From Gemmatimonadota bacterium (GTDB lineage: Bacteria; Latescibacterota; UBA2968; UBA8231), in contig VXOR01000087.1 of the NCBI GenBank assembly GCA_009840005.1, positions 1 to 20,638 on the forward strand: 20,638 nt of DNA. The letters run 5' to 3'. This document shows positions 8,241 through 14,484 of the stretch, piece after piece. The translations under genes and the position numbers were made by a program. The notes under the pieces are model-generated. The model saw nothing but the letters and a program-made list of their open reading frames with translations. It had not been told where the DNA came from and did not search any database. Every line of letters begins with the position of its first letter. Positions within the stretch are counted from its first letter, which is position 1.

Positions 8241-8552
8241 ATGCTAACGCGCAAAGCGGATGTCTCGATAGGGTCGCCGTCCGCGCTGGCCTTGCTGGTG
8301 CTGACCGTACTCTTTGCGGCTGTAATCGGCGGCCTGCCCTTCAGCCACCAGCTTTTCCACGAGAGCCTCGTCGAGCCTGAGAACTGCCCGGCTTACCTGT
8401 TGCAGAGTGGTCTCTCGCTCCTTTTTTGGGGCTTGGTGCTCGCGCTCGTGGCGCTTGCTTCTGAGTCAAATCCGTCCGCGCCGCGCACAGTACCTTTACC
8501 CCTTTTTACCCCTCGCTTTACCCATCTCAACCGAGGCCCGCCCCGGTGCTAG
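8241..8552 (+). CDS. Small two-TM membrane protein, copy 1 (degenerating metal site)
   Basis: A 103-residue protein I do not recognise as a named family. Two hydrophobic segments (about 13-31 and 55-72) flank a short loop, HQLFHES-VEPENCPAYLLQ. The paralogue at 9469 has HQLCHES and CPACLLQ in the same places, so this copy has lost two of three loop cysteines (Cys to Phe, Cys to Tyr) and lacks the two extra HES units. The C-terminus is Pro-rich and ends THLNRGPPRC. With the N-terminus inside, the His/Cys loop would face the periplasm, which suits metal capture near the lipoprotein and receptor; that is inference. The ATG follows AAAGG at two bases, rather close. It is the first gene of unit 1 and diverges from the permease at 8137. 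Confidence 0.6.
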   Translation: MLTRKADVSIGSPSALALLVLTVLFAAVIGGLPFSHQLFHESLVEPENCPAYLLQSGLSLLFWGLVLALVALASESNPSAPRTVPLPLFTPRFTHLNRGPPRC

Positions 8553-8553
8553 T

Positions 8554-8589
8554 GCATCCACGCTGATAAACCGCTTAGTGCGTGGGTGC
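8554..8589 (+). promoter_or_regulatory. Intercistronic hairpin, copy 1
   Basis: GCATCCACGC and GCGTGGGTGC form a ten-pair stem with one G-U pair around a 16-base loop, two bases after the small membrane protein's stop and 100 bases before the lipoprotein start. No U-run follows, so it is not a classic terminator. It recurs at 9803-9839 with a changed loop and unchanged arms. An mRNA-processing or stability element, or an attenuator between the two genes, is possible. Confidence 0.45.
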
Positions 8590-8688
8590 CCCTCTCCATA
8601 TCCAATTCGCGTACCATAAAACTCTCGTCTTGTACGCAACGCCTAAGAAAAGCGTGCATGGACGACCAAACCATTGGAGACTAGCACC

Positions 8689-9204
8689 ATGCTTAAAAGA
8701 AGTATGTCTGCGTTGAGCATTTTTACCTTGGCTCTGTTTATCGCTAGCTGCGGCGACGATGACAATCCCGTCGATCATGACGACCATGATGATCATGCCG
8801 AGGCTATCGGCCTGATTATACGCGATAGCGGTGCTGAAATTATCCGCGTTGAAAGCGGTGCGGTGACCGGCGAAATTGAAGTCGGTCATGGCAAGGAAAC
8901 CGCCCTGCTGTCCGTGCGCTTTATCGCCGAAGACGGTGACCTCTTCACTCCAGACGAAGACGATGACTACTCCCTCGGTTGGGAGATTGCCGACGAGAGC
9001 ATCGCCGAAGTCGAGCAGCACGCCGAGGACGGGGCTTGGAACTTTCACATCCTCGGCTTAGAGGAAGGCGAAACTACCATCCGCCTCAAAATCAACCACG
9101 GAGATCACGCCGATTTCGTCTCGCCGGAGATTGAAATTCACGTCAGCGAGGACGGCCCTGGTGAGGAACACGAAGAGCACGACGATCACGATGATGAAGG
9201 GTAG
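8689..9204 (+). CDS. His/Asp-rich lipoprotein, copy 1
   Basis: A 171-residue lipoprotein with signal MLKRSMSALSIFTLALF and lipobox IASC, the lipidated Cys at 21. I start it at the ATG because GGAG lies nine bases upstream; an earlier in-frame TTG at 8674 overlaps that site. Right after the Cys comes DHDDHDDH (29-36), and the C-terminus ends EEHEEHDDHDDEG. The central region (40-152) is rich in predicted beta strand, with GEIEVGHGKETALLSV and EGETTIRLKINHGDH, like an immunoglobulin-like or cadherin-like surface domain; I cannot name the family. Histidine clusters at both ends suit binding of zinc or copper in the periplasm or at the outer membrane. Gene and protein are identical to 9938-10453. 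A strong hairpin follows 40 bases after the stop. Confidence 0.8.
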   Translation: MLKRSMSALSIFTLALFIASCGDDDNPVDHDDHDDHAEAIGLIIRDSGAEIIRVESGAVTGEIEVGHGKETALLSVRFIAEDGDLFTPDEDDDYSLGWEIADESIAEVEQHAEDGAWNFHILGLEEGETTIRLKINHGDHADFVSPEIEIHVSEDGPGEEHEEHDDHDDEG

Positions 9205-9243
9205 AGCGGTTAGAGCTGCTGCGGCCTTCATCGGTAAAAGCGA

Positions 9244-9274
9244 CGCGGGACCGGAGACAAACTCCGGTCCCGCG
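9244..9274 (+). terminator. Perfect 13-bp hairpin after lipoprotein copy 1
   Basis: CGCGGGACCGGAG and its exact reverse complement surround the five-base loop ACAAA, followed by TATTTATGTT. The stem is very stable. The weak T-run makes it an imperfect intrinsic terminator, perhaps a partial one allowing some read-through, since the homologous hairpin at 10493-10523 stands just before the intact receptor gene. Confidence 0.65.
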
Positions 9275-9393
9275 TATTTATGTTAAGGTCAATTAGATAG
9301 CCGACAGACAAACCTGTACTCGGCCTAGCAGTAGGTCCTGCCTCCAGCGACCAGACTGGCGTTCTAGCCGGTCACGTGATCGACGCCGAGTGG
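9275..9393 (+). pseudogene. Truncated 5' relic of the TonB receptor gene
   Basis: After the hairpin the sequence matches the start of the receptor gene at 10542. One frame encodes GLAVGPASS then DQTGVLAGHVIDAE, against GLAVGPVWG then DQTGALAGHVIDAE in the intact gene. About 36 bases of the signal-peptide coding region are missing, the earlier frame has stops, and after the last matching Glu it runs straight into the start of the second duplicated unit. It therefore cannot make a receptor and marks the breakpoint of the tandem duplication. Confidence 0.8.
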
Positions 9394-9396
9394 ACA

Positions 9397-9413
9397 TTGC
9401 CTAAACAGGGCAA
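9397..9413. promoter_or_regulatory. Inverted repeat TTGCCT-N4-AGGGCAA, copy 2
   Basis: The arms are identical to those at 8156-8172 and the spacer is AAAC. It lies 56 bases before the second small membrane protein's ATG, inside the duplicated promoter region. The role is inferred only from conservation of the arms between the copies. Confidence 0.35.
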
Positions 9414-9468
9414 GCCCGCTGGGGGTTGAAGTTGCGTTTTTTTTGCCAGACCATTAAAATCAAAGGTT

Positions 9469-9801
9469 ATGCTAAGGCGCAAAACGGACATCTCGATAGG
9501 CTCGGCATCCTCGCTAGCCCTGCTGGCGCTGACCGTGCTCTTTGTGGCTGTAAGCTGCGGCCTACCCTTCGGCCACCAGCTTTGCCACGAGAGTCACGAG
9601 AGCCACGAGAGCCACGTCGAGCCTGAGAACTGCCCGGCTTGCCTGTTGCAGAGCAGCCTATCGCTCCTTTTTGGGGGCTTGGTGCTCGCGCTCGTGGCGC
9701 TGAATGCCTCAGAGCCAAATCCGTCCGCGCCGCGCACAGTACCGCTACCTCTTTTTTCTCCTCGCTTTACCCATCTCAACCGAGGCCCGCCCGGGTGCTA
9801 G
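9469..9801 (+). CDS. Small two-TM His/Cys membrane protein, copy 2
   Basis: A 110-residue paralogue of the protein at 8241-8552. TM1 is about 15-31 and TM2 about 62-80. The loop between them holds HQLCHESHESHESH (36-49) and CPACLL (55-60): five His and three Cys within 23 residues, a clear metal-binding candidate. The HES unit is repeated three times, with the DNA showing a 9-base repeat expansion that copy 1 lacks. The C-terminus is Pro-rich and ends NRGPPGC. I do not know the family. Location beside the His-rich lipoprotein and TonB receptor suggests a role in handling periplasmic metal. An alternative frame over the same DNA is also open in both copies, but it encodes no sensible membrane segment or metal loop. 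Confidence 0.65.
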   Translation: MLRRKTDISIGSASSLALLALTVLFVAVSCGLPFGHQLCHESHESHESHVEPENCPACLLQSSLSLLFGGLVLALVALNASEPNPSAPRTVPLPLFSPRFTHLNRGPPGC

Positions 9802-9802
9802 T

Positions 9803-9839
9803 GCATCCACGCTGGTAAACCGCCTTAGTGCGTGGGTGC
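9803..9839 (+). promoter_or_regulatory. Intercistronic hairpin, copy 2
   Basis: The arms GCATCCACGC and GCGTGGGTGC are unchanged from 8554-8589, with a loop one base longer and different in sequence. It begins two bases after the small membrane protein's stop and about 100 bases before the lipoprotein start. Arm conservation with loop drift supports an RNA structure. Confidence 0.45.
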
Positions 9840-9937
9840 CCTCTCCATATCCAATTCGCGTACCATTAAATTCCCGTTCTGCGCGCAACGCCTAGGGAAA
9901 GTGTGCGTGGACGACCAAACCATTGGAGACTAGCACC

Positions 9938-10453
9938 ATGCTTAAAAGAAGTATGTCTGCGTTGAGCATTTTTACCTTGGCTCTGTTTATCGCTAGCTGC
10001 GGCGACGATGACAATCCCGTCGATCATGACGACCATGATGATCATGCCGAGGCTATCGGCCTGATTATACGCGATAGCGGTGCTGAAATTATCCGCGTTG
10101 AAAGCGGTGCGGTGACCGGCGAAATTGAAGTCGGTCATGGCAAGGAAACCGCCCTGCTGTCCGTGCGCTTTATCGCCGAAGACGGTGACCTCTTCACTCC
10201 AGACGAAGACGATGACTACTCCCTCGGTTGGGAGATTGCCGACGAGAGCATCGCCGAAGTCGAGCAGCACGCCGAGGACGGGGCTTGGAACTTTCACATC
10301 CTCGGCTTAGAGGAAGGCGAAACTACCATCCGCCTCAAAATCAACCACGGAGATCACGCCGATTTCGTCTCGCCGGAGATTGAAATTCACGTCAGCGAGG
10401 ACGGCCCTGGTGAGGAACACGAAGAGCACGACGATCACGATGATGAAGGGTAG
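9938..10453 (+). CDS. His/Asp-rich lipoprotein, copy 2
   Basis: Identical in DNA and protein to the gene at 8689-9204: signal peptide, lipobox IASC with Cys21, DHDDHDDH just after it, a beta-rich middle and a His/Asp/Glu-rich end. The identity extends to about 30 bases before the start and ten bases after the stop and then falls off. This copy lies directly upstream of the intact TonB receptor gene, so it probably represents the functional lipoprotein-receptor pair. By analogy with other TonB systems, a surface or periplasmic lipoprotein could pass metal to or from the receptor; that is inference. The same ribosome site (GGAG, nine bases) is used. Confidence 0.8.
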   Translation: MLKRSMSALSIFTLALFIASCGDDDNPVDHDDHDDHAEAIGLIIRDSGAEIIRVESGAVTGEIEVGHGKETALLSVRFIAEDGDLFTPDEDDDYSLGWEIADESIAEVEQHAEDGAWNFHILGLEEGETTIRLKINHGDHADFVSPEIEIHVSEDGPGEEHEEHDDHDDEG

Positions 10454-10492
10454 AGCGGTTAGATCTGCTGCGGCCTTCATCGGTAAAAGCGA

Positions 10493-10523
10493 CGCGGGAC
10501 CGGACGCAAACTCCGGTCCCGTG
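10493..10523 (+). terminator. Hairpin after lipoprotein copy 2
   Basis: CGCGGGACCGGA pairs with TCCGGTCCCGTG through twelve positions including one G-U, around the loop CGCAAAC. No T-run follows. It is the weakened homologue of 9244-9274. Because the receptor start lies under 20 bases downstream, it more likely sets the ratio of lipoprotein to receptor transcript than stops transcription completely. Confidence 0.5.
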
Positions 10524-10541
10524 CACTTATGTCAAGGCCAA

Positions 10542-12782
10542 TTGAATAGCCGACAGATAAAAGCCACTGGCCGCAGGCTACTTTGGAAACTCGCATCCAT
10601 AATCGGCCTAGCAGTCGGTCCCGTTTGGGGCGACCAGACGGGTGCTCTAGCCGGCCATGTGATCGACGCTGAAAGCAGCCAACCCGTCGGTTGGACTACC
10701 GTCGTCATTGAGGGGCTCGAACGGGCGCGGATGAGCGACGCCGAGGGGTACTTCTTCTTCGACAACGTACCCTCTGGCGCGCACGTCTTGCAAAGCCTGC
10801 ACGTCGGCTACCGTGAGGAGCGCTTTAAGGTCGAGGTCGCCGCCGGGGATACCACCCATGTCGATCTGGTTATCGGCTATGAGTCCCTACAGGTAGATGG
10901 GATTCTCATCGAAGGCGAACGCAAGACCCCTGTTTCTCCACTCCAAGCACCCGAAGTTGTCTTCAGCGGCAGCAAGCTGCGGCAGAATTTGAGCCGCACC
11001 ATTGCCGAGACCATCGCCTACGAGCCGGGCATTGCCCAGCGCTCAATGGGGCCAGCGCCAGCGCGTCCAGTCCTGCGCGGGCTAGGCGGCGACCGCTTGC
11101 TGATGGTCGAAGATGGCGAGCGCACCGGTGATTTGTCTGCCACCTCCTCGGACCACGCCGTGGCTATCGAGCCGATGACGACCGAGCGCATTGAGGTCGT
11201 GCGCGGCCCCCACACCTTGCTCTACGGCTCCAATGCTTTAGCCGGGGTCGTCAACGTGGTGCGCGGATATGTGCCCTCTGAGCGGCCCGACGGTCTGGGG
11301 GGATCTGTGACCTATCAGGGGGAGAGCGTCAACCGAGGGTTGTCCGGCGGCCTGACCCTTGAACAGGCGCTCGGTCCACTGGCCCTGCGCTTCGACAGCA
11401 GTCTGCGCAATGCCGACGATATTGCCACGCCGCATGGAAAGCTCGCCAATACGGATATCCGCACGGGCAATGCTTCGGTCGGCCTGAGTCTGGTCCGTCC
11501 TTGGGGGCACGTAGGTGCGTCCGGTAGCTTGTACAACTCCGACTACGGCATCCCTCCCGACCCAGAGGGCGGCCATCCGCACGGCATATCCATTGATCTC
11601 CAGCGCCAGCACCTCGAAGGACGCGGCGAAATCCTCACCGGGCCGGACTGGCTCCAGCGCCTAGAATTGCACCACGCGTTTTCGCGCTATCAGCACGGCG
11701 AATTTGAAGCTAGCGGTGCCTTGGGGCTGGAGTTCGGTGTGCTCCAGCACAACACCGGTGCGCTAGCCCACTTGGATCGCATGGGGCCTTTTGCCAACGG
11801 CGCGATTGGCCTGTGGTACGAGTACCGCAACTATGCCGCGGCTGGGCTCAACTTTACGCCACCGGCCGAGGAATACGCCGGTGCTTTGTTCGCGTACCAG
11901 GAGTGGGAGCATGGTCCTTGGGCGGCCAATGCGGCTTGGCGCGTTGACGCCCGTCGCGTCGAGCCGCGCGAGGAGCGCTATTCGCGCCGGGTCGGCCGCA
12001 TCCAAACGCGAGACTTTGCCGGGATGTCTGCCGGTTTGTCCAATCACTACCGCGCCAGTTCGACTTTGACACTGGGCTCGACCTTGATGCGCACCTTTCG
12101 CGCTCCCGGCATCGAAGAGCTGTTTTCCGAAGGGCCGCATTTGGCCGCCTATTCGTATGAGGTGGGCAATGGTGCTCTCGACAGCGAACGCGGCTTGGGA
12201 CTGGAGCTGTTCGCCGACTATCGCCGCGAAAAAGGCCATGTACACTTAGCTGTCTTCCGCAACGCTATTGACGGGTACATTTTTCCCAAAAACAGCGGCG
12301 AGCGCAGTCTGCGGCGCGCCGATCTTTTCCTCTATCAGACTGTGGGCGAGCGCGTCCTCATGCACGGTGCCGAAGTTACCTTCGATTGGCATCTGGCGGA
12401 GCCTTGGAAGGTGGCCGGTAGCCTCAGCTATGTGCGCGGCCGGCTCACTGATCTCGACGACGAACCCCTGCCGCGGCTGCCGCCTCTGCAAGGGCATCTG
12501 GGGCTGACTTGCGAACCCACTGAGGCGCTGAGTGCGACTATTGACGTGCGTTTGGCGGCGGCGCAGAACCGAATTAGCGAGTTTGAAGAGCCTACGGAAG
12601 GCTACGCAGTGCTGGATCTTTCGAGCCAGTACTACGCGCAGTGGGGGGGACGCCTGCACACCTTCTCCTTGACGTTGGAAAACGCCACTGACGCGGTGTA
12701 CCGCAATCACCTCAATCGCGTCAAAGAGATCCTGCCCGAGCCAGGCCGGAATCTGCGCCTGTTGCACAAGATATTCTTCTGA
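10542..12782 (+). CDS. TonB-dependent outer-membrane receptor, probably zinc (ZnuD-like)
   Basis: No good ATG exists near the 5' end. I propose the TTG at 10542 (746 residues), four bases after AAGG and followed by a basic then hydrophobic signal, RRLLWKLASIIGLAVGPVWG. A GTG at 10521 lies in the hairpin and is less likely; an ORF opening at 10380 only overlaps the lipoprotein gene. After the signal comes a carboxypeptidase-regulatory-like domain (about 33-115; GALAGHVIDAESSQPV, DAEGYFFFDNVPSG). Next is the plug with RPVLRGLGGDRLLMVEDGER and IEVVRGPHTLLYGSNALAGVV. The rest is a beta barrel ending in a terminal Phe (LLHKIFF). His-containing extracellular-type stretches such as GGHPHGISIDLQRQHLEG and the all-metal neighbourhood point to zinc, as for ZnuD; another metal or chelate remains possible. 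Confidence 0.82.
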   Translation: MNSRQIKATGRRLLWKLASIIGLAVGPVWGDQTGALAGHVIDAESSQPVGWTTVVIEGLERARMSDAEGYFFFDNVPSGAHVLQSLHVGYREERFKVEVAAGDTTHVDLVIGYESLQVDGILIEGERKTPVSPLQAPEVVFSGSKLRQNLSRTIAETIAYEPGIAQRSMGPAPARPVLRGLGGDRLLMVEDGERTGDLSATSSDHAVAIEPMTTERIEVVRGPHTLLYGSNALAGVVNVVRGYVPSERPDGLGGSVTYQGESVNRGLSGGLTLEQALGPLALRFDSSLRNADDIATPHGKLANTDIRTGNASVGLSLVRPWGHVGASGSLYNSDYGIPPDPEGGHPHGISIDLQRQHLEGRGEILTGPDWLQRLELHHAFSRYQHGEFEASGALGLEFGVLQHNTGALAHLDRMGPFANGAIGLWYEYRNYAAAGLNFTPPAEEYAGALFAYQEWEHGPWAANAAWRVDARRVEPREERYSRRVGRIQTRDFAGMSAGLSNHYRASSTLTLGSTLMRTFRAPGIEELFSEGPHLAAYSYEVGNGALDSERGLGLELFADYRREKGHVHLAVFRNAIDGYIFPKNSGERSLRRADLFLYQTVGERVLMHGAEVTFDWHLAEPWKVAGSLSYVRGRLTDLDDEPLPRLPPLQGHLGLTCEPTEALSATIDVRLAAAQNRISEFEEPTEGYAVLDLSSQYYAQWGGRLHTFSLTLENATDAVYRNHLNRVKEILPEPGRNLRLLHKIFF

Positions 12783-12837
12783 GACCTCAGCAGTGGCAAG
12801 TCTTAACCCGAACTCACGTTAAAGGAGGATTCCATAT

Positions 12838-14085
12838 ATGAACACGCCGCGCAAAGCACCTAAAGTGCCCCTGTCAGAGAGACTTCCCGTTACGGTCCTG
12901 TCCGGCTTTCTCGGCGCAGGCAAGACCTCTCTTCTCAACAACGTGCTCAACAACCGCGCGGGCATGCGCGTCGCGGTCATCGTCAACGACATGAGCGAGG
13001 TCAACATCGACGCGGCGCTCGTTGAGCACAGCGGTGCCCAGCTCTCGCGGACCGAGGAGAAGCTGGTCGAGATGTCGAACGGCTGCATCTGCTGCACGCT
13101 GCGAGACGACCTGCTCGCCGAGGTTGCACGGCTCGCGCAGGAGAGACGCTTCGACTACCTGCTCATCGAGTCCACTGGGATCTCGGAGCCCATTCCGGTC
13201 GCGCAGACCTTCACCTTCGAGGACGAGAACGGTGTGAGCCTGAGTCAGGTTTCGCGTCTCGACACCATGGTCACGGTCGTGGACGCGGCGAGCTTCCTGC
13301 GGGACTACAACGCCGCCGAAGCGCTCCAAGACCGCGGTGAGTCGCTGGGCGAAGAAGATCACCGGACGGTGACCGACCTGCTCATCGACCAGATCGAGTT
13401 CGCCGACGTCATCGTGCTCAACAAGCTCGATCTCGTGAGCAACGATCAGGCTCTCGAGGTCGAGGCCATCGTGAAAGCGTTCAACCCCGGCGCGCAGATC
13501 CTCATGGCGACGCGCGGACAGGTCCCGCTCGAATGCGTGCTCGACACGGGCCTGTTCGACTACGAGAAGGCAGAGAGCTCCGCCGGCTGGATTCGAGAGC
13601 TTCAGGGTGAGCACACGCCGGAGACCGAGGAGTACGGGATCTCGAGCTTCACCTATCGGACGTCGCAGCCCTTCGATGCCGAGAAGCTGTGGGCACTTCT
13701 GCACGACGACGAGAACTGGAGCGGCGTGCTCCGCTCGAAGGGCTTCTTCTGGGTCGCCGCTGACCATCGGATCCTCTACGAGTGGGCTCAAGCCGGCGGC
13801 GTCTTCAACGTGAACCCCGTCGGAATGTGGTGGGCGGCCGTGCCTCGCAAATACTGGGAGCACCCCGAGGGTCAGCGACCTGACCAGCAGCCGGGCTGGC
13901 ATCCTCGCTTCGGCGATCGCGCGCAGCAGCTCGTCTTCATCGGCCAGCAGATGCACGAGGCGTCGATGCGCGCTCGCCTCGACGCGTGCCTGCTCGACGA
14001 GCGCCTCGCCGCCGCTGACAGCAAAGCTTGGGCAGAATTCCGGAACCCGTTTCCGGAGCTTCTCATGGACGAGGAGGCAGCATGA
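12838..14085 (+). CDS. COG0523 GTPase, ZigA/YciC-like zinc metallochaperone
   Basis: A 415-residue G3E-family GTPase. COG0523 proteins use GTP hydrolysis to deliver metals, and the YciC/ZigA branch acts in zinc starvation. Walker A is GFLGAGKT (23-30), the metal-binding CxCC is CICC (83-86) in MSNGCICCTLRDDL, and the base-recognition motif is NKLD (195-198). The C-terminal CobW_C half has MWWAAVPRKYWEHPEGQRPD and GDRAQQLVFIGQQM, a pattern typical of the ZigA/YciC branch. The strong site AAGGAGG lies nine bases before the ATG. It follows the receptor by 55 bases on the same strand. Its codons favour C and G at third positions more than the receptor gene by eye, which may mark a separate origin. 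Confidence 0.85.
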   Translation: MNTPRKAPKVPLSERLPVTVLSGFLGAGKTSLLNNVLNNRAGMRVAVIVNDMSEVNIDAALVEHSGAQLSRTEEKLVEMSNGCICCTLRDDLLAEVARLAQERRFDYLLIESTGISEPIPVAQTFTFEDENGVSLSQVSRLDTMVTVVDAASFLRDYNAAEALQDRGESLGEEDHRTVTDLLIDQIEFADVIVLNKLDLVSNDQALEVEAIVKAFNPGAQILMATRGQVPLECVLDTGLFDYEKAESSAGWIRELQGEHTPETEEYGISSFTYRTSQPFDAEKLWALLHDDENWSGVLRSKGFFWVAADHRILYEWAQAGGVFNVNPVGMWWAAVPRKYWEHPEGQRPDQQPGWHPRFGDRAQQLVFIGQQMHEASMRARLDACLLDERLAAADSKAWAEFRNPFPELLMDEEAA

Positions 14086-14180
14086 CCGAGACTGTCTCAT
14101 CGGTTTTGGCGAAAGGGTCACCGACATCCGGCCCCATCTTCGGTCTCGCCGTGTCGCAGGGAGAGGAGAGAACATGTTGA
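14082..14180 (+). CDS. Possible 32-residue coupled ORF between the GTPase and a small protein
   Basis: An ATG overlaps the stop of the COG0523 gene in ATGA and opens a 32-codon ORF beginning MTETVSSVLAKGSPTSG. It ends at 14178-14180, just past the ATG of the next gene at 14174. It has no recognisable motif, transmembrane segment or cluster of metal ligands. It may carry ribosomes across the gap to the next gene, or be the stub of a lost gene. Real translation is uncertain. Confidence 0.25.
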   Translation: MTETVSSVLAKGSPTSGPIFGLAVSQGEERTC

Positions 14181-14473
14181 TCAACACATCACCACGGCGC
14201 CCGAACCGCGAACGGGTTCGATATATCAAGGAGGCATTGGGCAAAGCGCTGAGCCTTTCCGATGACATGACGGTCACGGTCACCGAGCTGGCTTGTCTCG
14301 AAGAAGGCTGCGCGCCCGTCGAAACCGTGATTGGCCTGCTTCGGCCCGATGCGCCACAGCTTCAGTGCAAGCTACACAAACCCATGGACGCCGTTGACGC
14401 CAAGGATCTGGTCCAGGTCTGCACGGCGTGGGGATTCGACGTCCCGATTGCCGTCCTCGAACCACTCACTTAG
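14174..14473 (+). CDS. Small hypothetical protein found with COG0523 genes
   Basis: A 99-residue soluble protein beginning MLINTSPRRPNRERVRYIKE. The core reads VTVTELACLEEGCAPVETVI, then GLLRPDAPQLQCKLHKPMDA and VDAKDLVQVC. From memory, similar short proteins with a C-x(4)-GC-x-P-x-ET pattern and a later KxHK occur beside COG0523 genes in Proteobacteria, but none has a function I can name. Three Cys and one His in the core could bind metal. The ATG has GGAGAGGAG about six bases upstream. The stop lies 11 bases before the next GTPase start, so the two are surely co-transcribed, and it may be a partner or client of that GTPase. Confidence 0.65.
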   Translation: MLINTSPRRPNRERVRYIKEALGKALSLSDDMTVTVTELACLEEGCAPVETVIGLLRPDAPQLQCKLHKPMDAVDAKDLVQVCTAWGFDVPIAVLEPLT

Positions 14474-14484
14474 GAGAATTCTAT

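Larger units (their letters stand above)
8153..9393 (+). repeat. Tandem duplication, unit 1
   Basis: This segment and 9394-10673 are two copies of one unit containing, in order, an upstream inverted repeat, a small His/Cys membrane protein gene, an intercistronic hairpin, a His-rich lipoprotein gene, a terminator-like hairpin and the 5' end of a TonB receptor gene. The unit begins at ACATTGCC (8153 and 9394). The first copy breaks off inside the receptor sequence, right after codons for HVIDAE, where it joins the start of the second copy. Similarity is strong but incomplete outside the lipoprotein gene and complete inside it. Confidence 0.85.
9394..10673 (+). repeat. Tandem duplication, unit 2
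   Basis: This is the second copy of the unit at 8153-9393. It keeps the inverted repeat, the small membrane protein gene (with extra HES codons), the hairpin, the lipoprotein gene and a terminator-like hairpin, and it joins an intact TonB receptor gene. The right limit is where similarity to unit 1 stops, within receptor codons for VIDAE. The start codons of the two lipoprotein genes are 1249 bases apart. Confidence 0.85.

Noticed and set aside
8156..8380. Alternative-frame ORF over the small membrane protein, with a counterpart at 9426-9626
   Set aside because: Open in both copies, but Arg/Pro-rich with no membrane segment or metal loop. The 8241 and 9469 frames explain conservation better.
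8575..9048. 157-residue minus-strand ORF and its twin at 9866-10297
   Set aside because: They are antisense to the lipoprotein genes, whose signal peptide, lipobox and ribosome site are clear. They are identical only because the lipoprotein DNA is identical.
10380..10541. N-terminal extension of the TonB receptor ORF
   Set aside because: It overlaps the lipoprotein gene and the hairpin and encodes no signal. The signal peptide begins after the TTG at 10542.
12874..14283. 469-residue minus-strand ORF opposite the first COG0523 gene
   Set aside because: It is a long shadow caused by high GC codon use. The plus strand has Walker A, CICC and NKLD motifs.
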